Origin: Catonia carolina
Taxonomy: Eukaryota > Arthropoda > Insecta > Hemiptera > Achilidae
Assembly (NCBI GenBank): GCA_035578175.1
Contig: JAQMRL010000002.1
Span: 79,261,325 to 79,325,324 of the forward strand
Direction of reading: 5' to 3'
DNA: 64,000 nt
Made by a program: the position numbers and the translations under genes. Below are positions 30,828 through 42,509 of the stretch, one piece after another (position 1 is the stretch's first letter; each line of letters starts with the position of its first letter). The notes under the pieces were generated by a model. It was not told the DNA's origin and ran no database searches. It was given only the letters and a program-made list of their open reading frames with translations.

Positions 30828-31779
30828 CAAGGGCTGTCCAGAAAGGGACAGACGTTTTGTAATTAAAAATAAACTAAGTAAAAAAACCAATTTTTATTAC
30901 GTACATTTTGAAAGTTAACTCTTAGGCTATTTTTCTATGTAATCGCCAAGTAAATTAAGGCATTTATGGTAACGTGGTACAATCTTTTCAATGCCCTCTT
31001 TGTAGTAATCTGCCGCCTGCGAGTTCAACCACTGGTTTACACCGGCATGGAGTTCAGCGTCAGTGTTGAAGTGTTGCGTAGCGAGCCATGTCTTCATCGC
31101 TGGGAACAGATGGTAATCGCTCGGCGCCAAATCCGGGCTGTACGGCGGATGATTAAAAACTTCCCATCCAAAACCTTCCAAGAGCTCTTTGAGTATGTTT
31201 GACCGTGTGTGGACGGGCGTTGTCATGGAAAAACAAAACTTTCCCACTAAGTTTTCCCCAATGCTTGTTTTGTATCGTGCATCTTAATTTTCTGAGTGTT
31301 TCACAATACCTCTCTGAATTGATTGTTTGGCCTCGTTTAAGAAAATCAACAAAAATTACGCCATGAGCGCCCCAAAACACAATAGCCATGATTTTCTTGC
31401 TGATAGTGTCTGCAGACACTTCCTCGGTTTCTTGGGCAAATGCGTGTAACCCCACTCCATCTTCCACTGCCTCACTCGACTTTCACTCATTATTTTTTTA
31501 TTGTACACGTCACAAATCTGGCGATAAATTTCAATCGGTTTGTAATTTTTCGCCAACAAAAACCGTATCACACCACACACTTCATAACTGGCAGGATTTT
31601 CAATCGCAGCGCACATTTTAAAACTCCACTGTATAAAAAGTACAATACGCACGATGCTCTAGCTACCACGTCTGATTGTGTACTGAATGTAGAAACACTC
31701 TGACGCCAAGATGGCGGCGCTAGCTCCGCCCACAGCCGCGCCAGGCCAAACCGTCTGTTACTTTCTGGATCCCCTCGTA
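30828..31779 (-). mobile_element. Degraded mariner (DD34D-like), frameshifted
   Basis: Termini are AAGGGCTGTCCAGAAAGGGA and ...GTTACTTTCTGGATCCCCTC. On the minus strand the N-terminal part is at 31620-31450 (YEVCGVIRFLLAKNYKPIEI). After an internal deletion and frame change come the catalytic parts (VLFFHDNARPHTVKHTQ) and HPPYSPDLAPSDYHLFPAMK, ending CLNLLGDYIEK at 30927. At least two frame breaks make it a pseudogene. Confidence 0.85.
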
Positions 31780-31789
31780 TTTATATTAT

Positions 31790-32430
31790 GATTAATATCC
31801 TAATGAAGTACATAGGATCACTGTACGTACACGAACACGCAAACTTTAACACGGTAAATCAAGGACGTACTGTATTTATGTTATTGATATTTTCATTTGA
31901 GTTTTTTTATGAATTTAAATATTCACTGCAGCGAATATAACTACTTACCTGAACAAACAAAACAGTGCCATAAAAGGGAACAATAATTTTATTAAAATGA
32001 AATTATACTTTATTAATAAATGATCATTTATAATGTTTTTCAATTGACAAATTTTAAACATTTATTTATTGATATTTAATAAATTTCCGCTTTATCAAAT
32101 TTCATAAAAGCTTTTATGCCTTGTTATAATAATATTAATGTTATTATTATTATTATTATAATTGTATGCATTTAATATGAAAGTTATAATAACATCTAAT
32201 AAGATGGATTTTTGGATAAATGGATAGCTGTTACTATGTTATAATTTGATTTGCAGTAAAACCTCACTTAACTGAAATATAGAGGGCGGATCTGATTTCA
32301 AATATGCGGAATTCCAGATAACATGCAGTCATACTTAACACATTCAGTGCTAGAGACTCGCCTAGCGGGTTCTGGTTTTGTTATAATTTTAAGTTATTCT
32401 GGAGGGACAGATATCAGTTTGTTGCTATTA
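31790..32430. other. AT-rich region, possible pogo-like terminus
   Basis: GCAGTAAAACCTCACTTAAC at 32255 resembles pogo/Tigger ends. A loosely matching inverted end occurs at 35843-35872 (GATAATTGAGGTTATACTGT). No gene is seen. Confidence 0.3.
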
Positions 32431-32431
32431 T

Positions 32432-33403
32432 ACCGAGTGATTCAATAAGATGGAAACAATTTCAATAAGCTGTATTTCCTGAACTACATGTTATATTTTA
32501 ATTCTGTAAATTACATTTGAAAGAGAAAGTTTTAAATTTTAATTTACATACATGAAAGTTTATAGATGTTCAATGTGTCCTCCTCCGGCTGCACGTACAA
32601 CATCTAGACGGTAACTGAACTCATCCCAAACTCTCTGACGCATGTCTTGGGTCACTGAGTTGACTGCAGCTGTGATACGATTCCTTAGTTCATTCAAATT
32701 GGTGGGAAGAGGTGGTATGTAAACTGCACTTTTCACGAACCCCCACAAGAAAAAGTCACAGGGTGTGAGATCTGGAGACCTCGGTGGCCAAAACTGAAGT
32801 GCAGAGTCGTCATTCGCCATGCGACCTATCCATCGTTGACGTATTGATTCATTTAGGAAACGCCAAACATTGCGATGCCAATGGGGTGGATTTCCTCAAA
32901 TGAATGAAGATTCAGGAGATTACATTTTCCAGCAGGACGGAGCTCCACCCCATTGGCATCGCAATGTTTGGCGTTTCCTAAATGAATCAATACGTCAACG
33001 ATGGATAGGTCGCATGGCAAATGACGACTCTGCACTTCAGTTTTGGCCACCGAGGTCTCCAGATCTCACAACCTGTGACTTTTTCTTGTGGGGGTTCGTG
33101 AAAAGTGCAGTTTACATACCACCTCTTCCCACCAATTTGAATGAACTAAGGAATCGTATCACAGCTGCAGTCAACTCAGTGACCCAAGACATGCGCCAGA
33201 GAGTTTGGGATGAGTTCAGTTACCGTCTAGATGTTGTACGTGCAGCCGGAGGAGGACACATTGAACAGCTATAAACTTTCATGTATGTAAATTAAAATTT
33301 AAAACTTTCTCTTTCAAATGTAATTTACAGAATTAAAATATAACATGTAGTTCAGGAAATACAGCTTATTGAAATTGTTTCCATCTTATTGAATCACTCG
33401 GTA
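32432..33403. mobile_element. Palindrome made of two tail-to-tail mariner 3' halves
   Basis: Arms 32432-32890 and 32936-33403 are near-identical inverted copies, each ending in the same TIR (ACCGAGTGATTCAATAAGAT / mirror). Each arm encodes the C-terminal transposase part. The + arm reads GDYIFQQDGAPPHWHRNVWR, then PPRSPDLTTCDFFLWGFVKS, to VRAAGGGHIEQL (stop near 33273). The - arm carries the same with SPDLTPCDFF. Neither arm has an N-terminal domain. Arm identity is visibly very high. Confidence 0.9.
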
Positions 33404-33419
33404 TATCCCTCAGAAAGGT

Positions 33420-34060
33420 TTTTTCTTTGTAACCGTGCAGTTCATTTTTGAATTTTTGTTACATGATCTTCTACCTTTGTATCTTATACCCTTGTTTATT
33501 ATTTTTAACGGGTTTTTAGGGTACAGTTGAAGCCGTGAATTTAGTATCTTTCAAGGTATCGATTCAAAATAGCTTACATTTTTAGATTTATTTTTAAAAA
33601 AAATTATTTGTAGTTTAAAATTATATAAATAATTACGCGTAGACTAAATCGTAACGATAAATGGAAAAATTCAAACAAGAAATACATTTCTTATAACGGG
33701 TGAAAATAAATCTAAAAAAGACATTGAATTGTTTACTTTTATGTTATTAGCTAACATAAATCCATGTATAGATCGCAAATAAAATAAATCTATAAAAACG
33801 TAAGTAATAGAAGTTGTAAGTTCTACGCAAAGCAAGCGGAGACATGCTGCACGAGTAATTAGTCCTAAGGGACAAATACCTCATAATTGCTCAGCATTGA
33901 ATGTGTTAAGACGGGCCGCACACAGGATGCAATGAGTCATTTTTGTCAGAGACTAACTAGTATTGAGTACATGTGGATTGTTATGTATCAGGCATGACAT
34001 TTGATTTAAGCAGTCTTAAGACTGCTTGAAGCAAAATAGCAAAGGTGTAAAAATTTAATT
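33420..34060. other. AT-rich region, no recognised feature
   Basis: No coding frames of interest and no recognised repeat ends. A small palindrome AGCAGTCTTAAGACTGCT lies near 34009. Confidence 0.5.
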
Positions 34061-34061
34061 T

Positions 34062-34935
34062 TTTTGCATCCAGGAGACTCCAAAAGGGAGTATAGGACAT
34101 GTCAAGATAAAGCTGATAAACAAAAAGTTAATCGCAATGATAAATTCATCACTTACCACCAAAAATTTGTTTCTGCTACTACTTACTTCAGTAGGCTTGT
34201 CATGAACCCCTTTGTATCAATTAGCACACAAAATTAAAAAGTTAAACACAATGATAAATTCATCATTTACCAATAATTTGTTTCCCCTACTGCTTAACTC
34301 AGTAGGCTTGTCATCAAACCCCTTTGTATCAAATCGTACACAATATTTTTTTAATTAGAATTTAAACTTTTCAACTAAAAACTATTTAGAAAGGAATTTG
34401 TGTACACTGTAAAATGTTTCATCAATCAAATGTTGTTTTAGTTTGTTTTTTTTAAATAACTTAAATTGTCACAATTTTTTAAACTTTGTGGCAATTTATT
34501 GATATATTTTCTACCTGCATAAGTTGGTTTTTATTCAAACAAGTTTTAGTGTTTGTGATTAGCAACATAATAATCAATTCTGTTTCTTTTGTAGTGGTTA
34601 TGAACATCTAAATTCTGTAAAAAGGTATTTTGCTTTACGTACATTATCACTTTAAAAATGTACAAAGAAGGAACTGTGAGCAATTGTAGCTCTTTAAATA
34701 GTGATCTGCATGAGGCAAGGTGGTTGACTCCCATTATACACCTGACAGCTTTTTTCTGTATTTTAAAAACTCTTTCAATGTTACCCAGTGATGAATTACC
34801 CCATACTAATATGGCATACCTGATATGAGATAAAATTAAACCATGATAAGCTGCTATTAGCAATTTAGCTATTAGCAAATGTTTAGTCACTAGCGAGCTC
34901 AAGTCATTTAGCTTTGCACATGTGCCAAACACATG
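34062..34935 (-). mobile_element. LINE 3' fragment, Jockey/CR1-like
   Basis: The minus-strand frame 34932-34546 encodes the RT C-terminal region: [54 protein letters not shown] and [13 protein letters not shown]. Further 3' sequence (YAGRKYIN-like, then GTCTCCTGGATGC and an A tract) matches 7388-8105. The RT palm is absent. Confidence 0.75.
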
Positions 34936-35397
34936 CGATTGTCATTCAGTTACTAAGTATTGCAGTCAAACTTAATATTATTTACGTAGTTGCACGAATT
35001 GCGTAGTTGCAATGGTGTAGTTTAATTAAATTAATTGTTACATTATTTGAATCATACATACACAGCGGCCATATGGATCTCAATGTAAAGAAACTTTCTG
35101 GTTAATTGAATGTGTCCAAACCTTACGAAGTGTACTTAGAAGACATTAGTCAAATCTTCATTACACACCATATTATCTAAATATACCTCAGAATGAGAAA
35201 TTTCACAAGTCACTAGTGATGGTCAGACTTTCTAAAACCAAAAAAATTTCCCAACGTTTTTGTTACACCTGTGTCTGGCTGGACTTTGGGTTAAAAAATT
35301 TTTTAAATTGTACAATATTTTTTATAACTTGTTTACTGGCATGTATAAAAATAAAAATACATAAATTTCAAGAGAACAAAATGTAATATTGTACAAT

Positions 35398-35582
35398 AAT
35401 TATTTATTTTTTAACGTCACACCAACTGTTATCAACAGTCATTAGCGATGACATTGGGGTACAATGGAGGATGAAATGATTATTTGTAACGTATTAAAAT
35501 ATGCCGTGCCCGAGTAGGATTCGAACCCAGGACCGCATTATGAGAGGCAAGCACGTTAATAACTACGCCAATGCGGCCGGCA
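35398..35582 (-). repeat. SINE-B with tail T1
   Basis: B box GGGTTCGAATCC(T) and A-box region on the minus strand; AATAATTA on both sides. Confidence 0.8.
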
Positions 35583-35941
35583 ATAATTAATATTTAGTCT
35601 TTAAAAAATTGTGAGATTTTTGATGAAATAGTTTTTGGCAACTTGTCATCATTTTATTAGAAGCACATTCGGGAGGTGAAGAAAGAGTAAGTGAATTCCC
35701 AGAATAGTAAAACTTAATAATTGTAATTTATTTCATTGAACACTGTTTGTTACCTTAACATTGCTATGTATTTCAATGTTCTACTGTGTGTATACACAAT
35801 ATTTAAATTGAGTAAACACCAAATTAAAAAACAAGTTTTTCAGATCAGTTTCGGATAATTGAGGTTATACTGTATTATGAATAGTGTATTCAAATAGAAT
35901 AAAGTATCTTACTTAATGGGAATACAATATCTCCTTAATTA

Positions 35942-36340
35942 TCTTGTTGTTGTTTAGGTCATCAGCCGAAAGGCTGGTTTGAACCTCTAGAGGTTTTACT
36001 AAGTAAAACAAGGAGTGAGGTGGTTTACCGTTGCCTTCCTCACAGAGTGAAAAATTACGCTTATCAGCATGCCAGGCCCTCTGAAAAGCACAGATTTTCC
36101 ACTCTGCAAATGACACCTTCACTTTATTCACCACAGGGTCTGGCTATATAATGAAATTCATTACTTTCAGAGGAGACAACTCTGATTAGTGTCTTTTCCA
36201 CCTCTACCTCTTCTGTTCTTAAATGATTCAGTCATTTAATTGGCTGACCATGTGATAAGAAACAGAACTATTTATTTTAGCCCTGCAATGGACAGATTGA
36301 GTGTAAATAAATTGAAACTCCACCTGTCTATTAAGGGCGG
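35942..36340 (-). repeat. Family C retroposon copy
   Basis: Near complete, from GTTGTTGTTTAGGTCATCAG to GAGTGTAAATAAATTG, with a few extra bases to CACCTGTCTATTAAGGGC. Same order as 14617-14984. Confidence 0.7.
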
Positions 36341-36621
36341 ATTAATTATCTTATTCAACACTAATTAAAATTTAGGAGATACTTGTATCATTCCCATTTG
36401 GCAAGACCCATTATTCCATTCGAATTTAAAATTCTCTTTTAATTATGAAAAATATTTGAATGTTATAATTGAACGGTGTAAAGGTCTTATGAGCCATTAA
36501 TAATTTATTGATAAATAAGCAATATTAATAGAAACAACTGCATGATAAAGAGATTGTGTTTTTTATTTAGTAAAAGATTATCTCTTATTAGATGTTTTTA
36601 ATATATTCAGATATTAAGTAA

Positions 36622-37037
36622 CAGGGGCGGTTCCAGGTCTGATTTTCGGGAGGGGGGAGCTATCTTGTTTTTATGTAGCTCTTACCACATAATTTGTAAT
36701 ACATAGCTTGTAATTGAGTAGTTGAAAAGTCCTTTTTTATTCTGTATTGCTGTAACCACAATTTTAATTCATAGAGAAATTTTCAAGGTGCTGACTGGAT
36801 GCGAGTGGCTTTTGACTACTGACACTGATTATTATCTTAATACTATTTAAAAATAGATACTTTCTGTTTGTTTATGTTAAAATAAACAAATTTTATGTTA
36901 AAATAATTATTGTTAATTGATAGGTACGAGTATTGGGATTCAGTTTTGTAAGAAATAATAGCTTATAGAAAATATTAAACTTAAGTTTTCCTAGTATTTC
37001 GGGGGGGGGCATGGCCCCTTCCCTGAAACCGCCCCTG
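36622..37037. mobile_element. Non-autonomous hAT element with 8-bp target duplication
   Basis: Terminal repeats CAGGGGCGGTTCCAGG and CCTGAAACCGCCCCTG. TTAAGTAA occurs at 36614-36621 and 37038-37045, a perfect 8-bp duplication as produced by hAT transposases. It is 416 bp with no coding capacity. The short G-rich inner ends are GGGAGGGGGG and GGGGGGGGGC. Confidence 0.88.
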
Positions 37038-37103
37038 TTAAGTAAAAGTGGCTTGTTGTATCAAAAATTTTACCAACATAACAAATATAACCCGCTCTAA
37101 ATA

Positions 37104-37612
37104 TCTTAACGGGGTAGCCAACCCAGAAAATGAAAATGAAAACTACAGGCTATAATGTATCATTATATATTTAAATGAAAGAGTAATTTACTAGTAATGA
37201 TCTACCACTTGAACCAGGTCAAAAAAATAACTACAGCCCCTAATATAAGAACAGGGGTGGAAAAGCAGGCTTTTACGGGGAATCAAATATCTGAGGAACC
37301 AAAAAAGATATTAACATGATTCTTGTACTAAAAAATGCAGAAAATTACTGTATTATCTGTTGTATGTAATTTTTCTTATAAGATATTAATTGAAGAAAAA
37401 CCATATTTTCAAAAACATTTATTTTATGTATACAAATTATTTTTTAACTAAATCCCTACTAAGTTTTTTTTGTCATTCATCAGATAATAGAACAAGAAAT
37501 TATGAATATTTCAAGAAAAAATCATCAAAATATCTCCGATACAAACCAGAATATTTAATTCCCAAGAATGTACAATCATGTAAAAATACATTTTCGGAAA
37601 ACTTAGTTTAAA
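37104..37612. mobile_element. M3 element (TTAA-type MITE), truncated copy
   Basis: The left end TTAACGGGGTAGCCAACCCAGAA matches the terminal repeat of 48546-49253 in part (bases 37104 on). The right part breaks off near 37612. It shares ATTCCCAAGAATGTACAATC with the complete copy in opposite orientation. Confidence 0.65.
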
Positions 37613-37831
37613 GTTTATTTTTATTTATTATTTATTTATCCTCCTAGTTATAAGGAGGTCAGTAACAATCATCATTATGCAGACTATATGTTGCTGCACA
37701 GAACAGTTCCGTGGTACTGCAGCCAAACCAGTCTCTCAGGTACTTCAACCAGGATGCCCTACATTTGCCAACTTTCCACTTGCCTTTTATTTTCCCATGC
37801 ACGATTAATATTATAAGATGTGATACGTGTT

Positions 37832-38085
37832 GTTTAGGTCATCAGCCAGAAGGCTCGTTTGAACCTCTAGAGGCTTTACTTAGTAAAACGAGGAATGAGG
37901 TGGTTTACCTTTCTTACTGAATGGGAAAAGTATGCTCATCAGCATGCCAGGCCCTCCGAAAAGCATCTGCTTTCCACCCTGCAAATGACACATTCTTTTC
38001 ATTCACCACAGGGTCTTGCTACGTAATGAAATTCATTACTCTCAGAGGAGATAACTTTGACTAGTGTCTGTTACACTTCTATACT
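37832..38085 (-). repeat. Family C retroposon copy, truncated
   Basis: Starts GTTTAGGTCATCAGCC and ends in TGTTACACTTCTA, where the M2 MITE begins. Confidence 0.65.
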
Positions 38086-39540
38086 GTGGACAATTCGAAT
38101 TGGCACAACTATTGCTCTACATGTACACACAGTTCCGCGTAAAGTATATCCATAACCTATTCTTTCAACAAGGTCTACAAATTTTAATGTACACAAATAC
38201 CTACAACCTTATTTCAAAGTTCAAACATACCAATAATTATTTAATTTTAAAATACCTATGTATTTAATTTGTCCCAGTAAAAAATTTAATTATAAATTAC
38301 AAGAAGTAAACTGCAAAAACTCACTGAACTGTACTCTACAGACGCACGCAACTAACTAAAAAAATCTGGTGTGAAACACTCACACAACTTTCTCTTGCCA
38401 ATGCAAATAATTAACAATAAACCTAACATTAGTATTAAAACATTAGAAATGAACAAAAACTAACCTCAAAAACATAACCTTATTTTAATCATGAGTGAAT
38501 GACGCAAAATGACAATCGAACTCAGTTTGGCTTAAAAATACGGAAAATCACGCTTTCACGCTAAACTAGGCTCTGTAGAGAAAAATGCTCTAAACAAAAG
38601 TTGTAAATCTTTTAATTTTCTATAAATTTAACTATATACACTTTTGTCGTAAAATGCATACTAAGACCGAAATGTTAAAAAAATCGATTTTTCTCACGTT
38701 TTCGTGAGAAAAAAACAGAAAATCGCAAATTACCGCTAAACTAAGCGTTATACAAAAAAATGTTTGAAACAGAAGTTGTAGGTTTTTAAATTCTCTACAA
38801 CTTTTATTATATAAGTTTTTGCGCTAAAATTTATATTAAAGCCGTAATCTTAAAAAAACAACGTTTTTACGTGAAAACAGCCTCACCGAGAATTTCAGCA
38901 AACATGGCGCCTACCCTATCTTGTAGAGAATAAAAAATTGAGTAAAATAGGCGATTTTAAAAAAAATCGTAGGACCAGTTTTTGAGAAAATCGCAAAAAA
39001 CTGAAAAATTATACGAATAAACTACTACTTCCGGTTGACCGATTTTGATGAAAATGTTCGTGTCGCGTCCGGTAGTGGTATGTAACTTAAGTTTCAAGTT
39101 CGTATGATGTTCCGTTCTTGAGATATTCTGTTCACACACAGACACAGACACACACAGACCAATCGCTAAAAACATGTTTTTTGGGTTCAGGGGGTCTGAA
39201 AACGTATAGATCCGGTGAAAACTCGATTTCGAAAAATCGACATGAAAACAATACTTTCCTTCCTATATATTCATATAGGCAAGAGAAAGTAAAAATTGGT
39301 CTGAATATACCATATAATGAACAGAAAATCATATATGAAAACAAATTAGTCACATCATTATGTCTGACAGATATTAATAACAAGAGTGAAAACAAAGCGT
39401 AGTGATCGTGCGTGAGTCGCACATTAGAGTAGCGATTGTATACTTTTGTGACTGTACAGTCGTTGCACGGCAATGGGCGAAGAATGGAGTTGATAAACGC
39501 TAAAGCTTCTTGTGCCAATTTGAATTGTCCAAGGTATAGC
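38084..39540. mobile_element. M2 MITE copy carrying Helentron-like H5
   Basis: The M2 left end ACTGTGGACAATTCGAATTG is at 38087 and the right end AATTTGAATTGTCCAAGG at 39519. M2 sequence is interrupted between CTAACTAAAAAAA and AAAAATTGGTCTG by H5. The uninterrupted order is at 4913-4927. Confidence 0.75.
38365..39290 (-). mobile_element. Helentron-like repeat copy H5
   Basis: Full-length minus-strand copy; both family ends are precise because the empty M2 site is known. The GT tract is short (39135-39160). Confidence 0.65.
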
Positions 39541-39637
39541 TATTCTGTTATTAAATGCTTAAGTTATAAAATTGGCTTACCATGTAATAAGAAATGGAAC
39601 TATTATATAAAAAAACATAGCTCCTCATTTGACAGTT

Positions 39638-39897
39638 CTTGCGAGTGACTTTCTAAAATAACTGAACACGTTCATAAATCAAGGACCCTCTCCTTAATTA
39701 TACTTGCGAGTGACTTTCTAAAATAACCGAACACGTTCATAAATCAGGGACCCCCCCTTAATTATACTTGCGAGTGACTTTCTAAAATAACCGAACACGT
39801 TCATAAATCAGGGACCCTCTCCTTAATTATACTTGCGAGTGACTTTCTAAAATAACCGAACACGTTCATAAATCAGGGACCCCTGCCCTTAATTATA
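39638..39897. repeat. 64/65-bp tandem repeat, four units
   Basis: CTTGCGAGTGACTTTCTAAA begins at 39638, 39703, 39767 and 39832. Differences are few (a short C-run change in unit 2). No spacers and no coding potential. Confidence 0.92.
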
Positions 39898-39899
39898 TC

Positions 39900-40310
39900 T
39901 CTTATAACATGAAACGATACAATGAAGTCATCCTTTATACATAGTATCTGAATATTATTAATTAAACTTATTTAAAAAAAATTTACGATAAGCATTGTGA
40001 TTTGTAACACACGTAGTTCACAAAATTCAACCCAATTTTTATTGAATTAAATAATACTACCTAATAATAGTAATATAGATGTACACATTTGTTTATTTTA
40101 ATTAAAAACTATTTATAGTAATTAATATTTTAATTGTGTGCATGCTATTGTTTGAATGTGTGAATTGTAAAGAAAAACCACATGTGATTTTAAATTGCAG
40201 GACAATTAATTTCGATAAATAATTCTATCTCAGTTAGGTTGAGTGTAAAAATATTCTTGTCATTGTCGCCGTTATCAACAATATGGATGAGGCCTCTGGG
40301 TCTGTTCCAC
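39900..40310. other. AT-rich region, no recognised feature
   Basis: Nothing recognised apart from the start of a short frame running into the (TTC)n tract. Confidence 0.5.
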
Positions 40311-40316
40311 CTTCAG

Positions 40317-40380
40317 ACTTCTTCTTCCTCTTCTTCTTCTTCTTCTTCCTCTTCCTCTTCTTCTTCTTCTTCTTCTTCTT
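40317..40380. repeat. (TTC)n microsatellite
   Basis: Imperfect TTC/CTC repeat of about 64 bp. Confidence 0.9.
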
Positions 40381-40429
40381 GATTGATATCCGGACAGTTC
40401 CGGATCTTAATGGTAATCCTCACCCTGAC

Positions 40430-40676
40430 TTAGCCGGCCGTATTGGCGAAGTTGTTACCGTGCTCGCCTCTCATCATGTGGTCTTGGGTTCGAATCCCAT
40501 TAAGGCACGGCATATTTTCATACGTTACAAAAAGTCATTTCATCTTTCACCGTCTGCATTAACAGTAACTGCAGAACCGTCTGCATTAGCAGCAATTTGC
40601 AAAACAGTCCGACATTAAACAAAAAAAAAAAAAGTAACTGCAGAACAGTCGGAACGTTAAACCAAAAATAAAAAAA
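40430..40676 (+). repeat. SINE-B with tail T2 (tail partly duplicated)
   Basis: B box GGGTTCGAATCCCATTAAG. The tail CACCGTCTGCATTAACAG is partly repeated, with two GTAACTGCAGAAC segments. CCTGACT lies on both sides. Confidence 0.8.
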
Positions 40677-40689
40677 AAAACCTGACTGC

Positions 40690-40990
40690 AGCTATGCGAA
40701 ATAACTCTATTGATGTTCTTCCAAACTGCCTTCGGAGATTTTGCAGCCAAAATACGCAACAATGTCCTGGACCTCTTCAGCCATCTAATTTACCCTGGGT
40801 GATGAGCTACAACAGAACGTACCTTTGATTGTTTTGCATTATGTGTCAAATATATTATAGCTTTGTAATTTTTATAACGTGAAAGAGTTCGTTGTTGTTG
40901 ATTCGCTGTAGTACATCCTCGTTCCATTCATGATGTCTTCAGAACTCTCCAATAGACTCGTATCTCAAAAGCCTCCAACTTTTCTAGCAC
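40690..40990 (-). mobile_element. LINE C-terminal fossil
   Basis: The minus strand reads LEKLEAFEIRVYWRVLKTS, the segment that follows the RT palm in many insect LINEs (E.RVYRR.LKISW). Stops and frame changes follow. Short and degraded. Confidence 0.5.
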
Positions 40991-41202
40991 TTGTTCATTT
41001 AGAGTCAACAATTGAAATTATAATTGTAATTTTTAAATCAACAGAATATAACTTACTAGTAAAGATTTTTTAAATTTAATTAAGTTAACAAATTATTTAA
41101 TAATAATTTTAATAAAATTATTTAGCAAAAAAAATGTTTAAAAATAGTGTGTGGGATTTGAACTGATTGCCTCTTTTTTTCTTTTTTTTTAAATTTATTT
41201 AT

Positions 41203-41381
41203 TTAACGTCACATCAACTACAACGGTCATTAGCGACGATGTTGGGGTGTAACTGTTGTACAATAGAGGATGAAATGATTATTTGTAACGTATGAAAATA
41301 TGCCGTGCCTGAGTGGGATTCGAACCCAGGACCACATGATGAGAGGCGAGCACGTTACCAACTACGCCAATGTGGCTGGCT
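41203..41381 (-). repeat. SINE-B with tail T1
   Basis: TGATTGCCTCTT (left) and TGATGGCCTCTT (right) form a 12-bp duplication with one mismatch. A and B boxes are on the minus strand. Confidence 0.85.
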
Positions 41382-41589
41382 GATGGCCTCTTGTATGGAA
41401 TATCAAAAGTCAATTATCACTTAACCACTTCACACACCTAGCCAATCTTCAGACAACAATGAATGCAATTTTTTTTACTTTCTCTTACAAGTTTCTTATT
41501 TGTGCTGCCAAATTAAAACCCTAATTACCTGTAATCTTGTGTAATTGTTAACAGAGGAAAGACGTACCATTTTTATAATTATCTTCATT

Positions 41590-41960
41590 CAAAAATAAAT
41601 CTTTATAATGCATCTTGCAGTTTGAAATTAATTCTATTTTATATAATAAATTTAACAAACCTTCTTTTTAAACTGCGTCAGCTTTTATCTTTACTTACAC
41701 GTTTTTCGGGGGATCCACCATCATCAGAGTAAATAACATAAATAAAACAAAAAATTTTTTTATTTAAAATCATGATACATCTTCTATAGATTTTAAATAA
41801 ATAAAACAATTTTTGGTTTTAATTATGTTATTTACTCTGATGATGGTGGATCCACCGAAACTCGTGTAATTAAAGATAAAAGTTGACGCAGTTTAAAAAG
41901 AAGGTTAGTGAAATTTATTATATAAATTCATTATATAAAATAGAATTTTTATAATTACAG
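41590..41960. repeat. Inverted repeat with two hammerhead-like motifs
   Basis: Arms about 41625-41760 and 41810-41950 are inverted copies around a ~60-bp AT-rich centre. Each holds CTGATGA, a hairpin with GGTG...CACC, GAAA, and an ACGTGT-type short stem, at 41727-41695 (-) and 41837-41870 (+). The same motif class occurs at 63490-63458. Likely inverted terminal parts of a Penelope-like element. Confidence 0.75.
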
Positions 41961-42089
41961 TAGAACTTCAATAGTTTGACACTTTAGGGAATTAGAGGTT
42001 GTCGAACTATCCAGAACATACCCTGCCTGCCGGATCGCTACTTACTCCATGTCATGTCGCTTTTCCATAAGCCATATCAAAGAAGTGGA

Positions 42090-42500
42090 AGTTTTGCAAT
42101 CTGTTAAATTCAGAACAATAAGCAACCCCATGACCCAATGAGATGAGGATGATGTGTATGACATGTAAATGAGGTGTAGTCTTCAACAGACTCAGGTCGA
42201 CCATTCCTGAGAGAGTATGGTTAATTGAACCCCAACTATCAAAGTACACCGGTAACCACTGTCTAGCATTCAAATCCATATAAAAGTAACTACCTATACT
42301 TTTATATGGATTTGAATGCTAGACAGTGGTTACCAATGTACTTTGATAGTTGGGGTTCAATTAACCATACTCTCTCAGGAATGGTCGACCTGAGTCTGTA
42401 CAAGACTACACCTCATATACATGTTGTACATATCATTCTCATCTCATTGGGTCATGCGGTTGCTTATTGTTCTGAATTTAACAGATTGCAATGTACATAA
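42090..42500. repeat. Head-truncated SINE-A inverted duplication
   Basis: Arms 42096-42292 (-) and 42297-42497 (+) are separated by only a few bases at ACTACCTATACTTTTAT. Both arms share private changes (TTAAATTCAG, CAACTATCAAAG, CCATATAAAAG) not seen in other SINE-A copies. They therefore arose from one copy. Confidence 0.88.
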
Positions 42501-42509
42501 ACTAGGGAT

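Noticed and set aside
32436..33403. SETMAR-like host gene from the mariner transposase frame
   Set aside because: No SET domain and no host exons; only C-terminal transposase halves in a palindrome.
32255..35872. A 3.6-kb pogo/Tigger element with ends at 32255 and 35872
   Set aside because: The termini match only loosely, no transposase is seen, and the interior consists of other repeats.
39638..39897. Regular repeats resembling a CRISPR array
   Set aside because: Units are contiguous with no unique spacers, and the context is eukaryotic.
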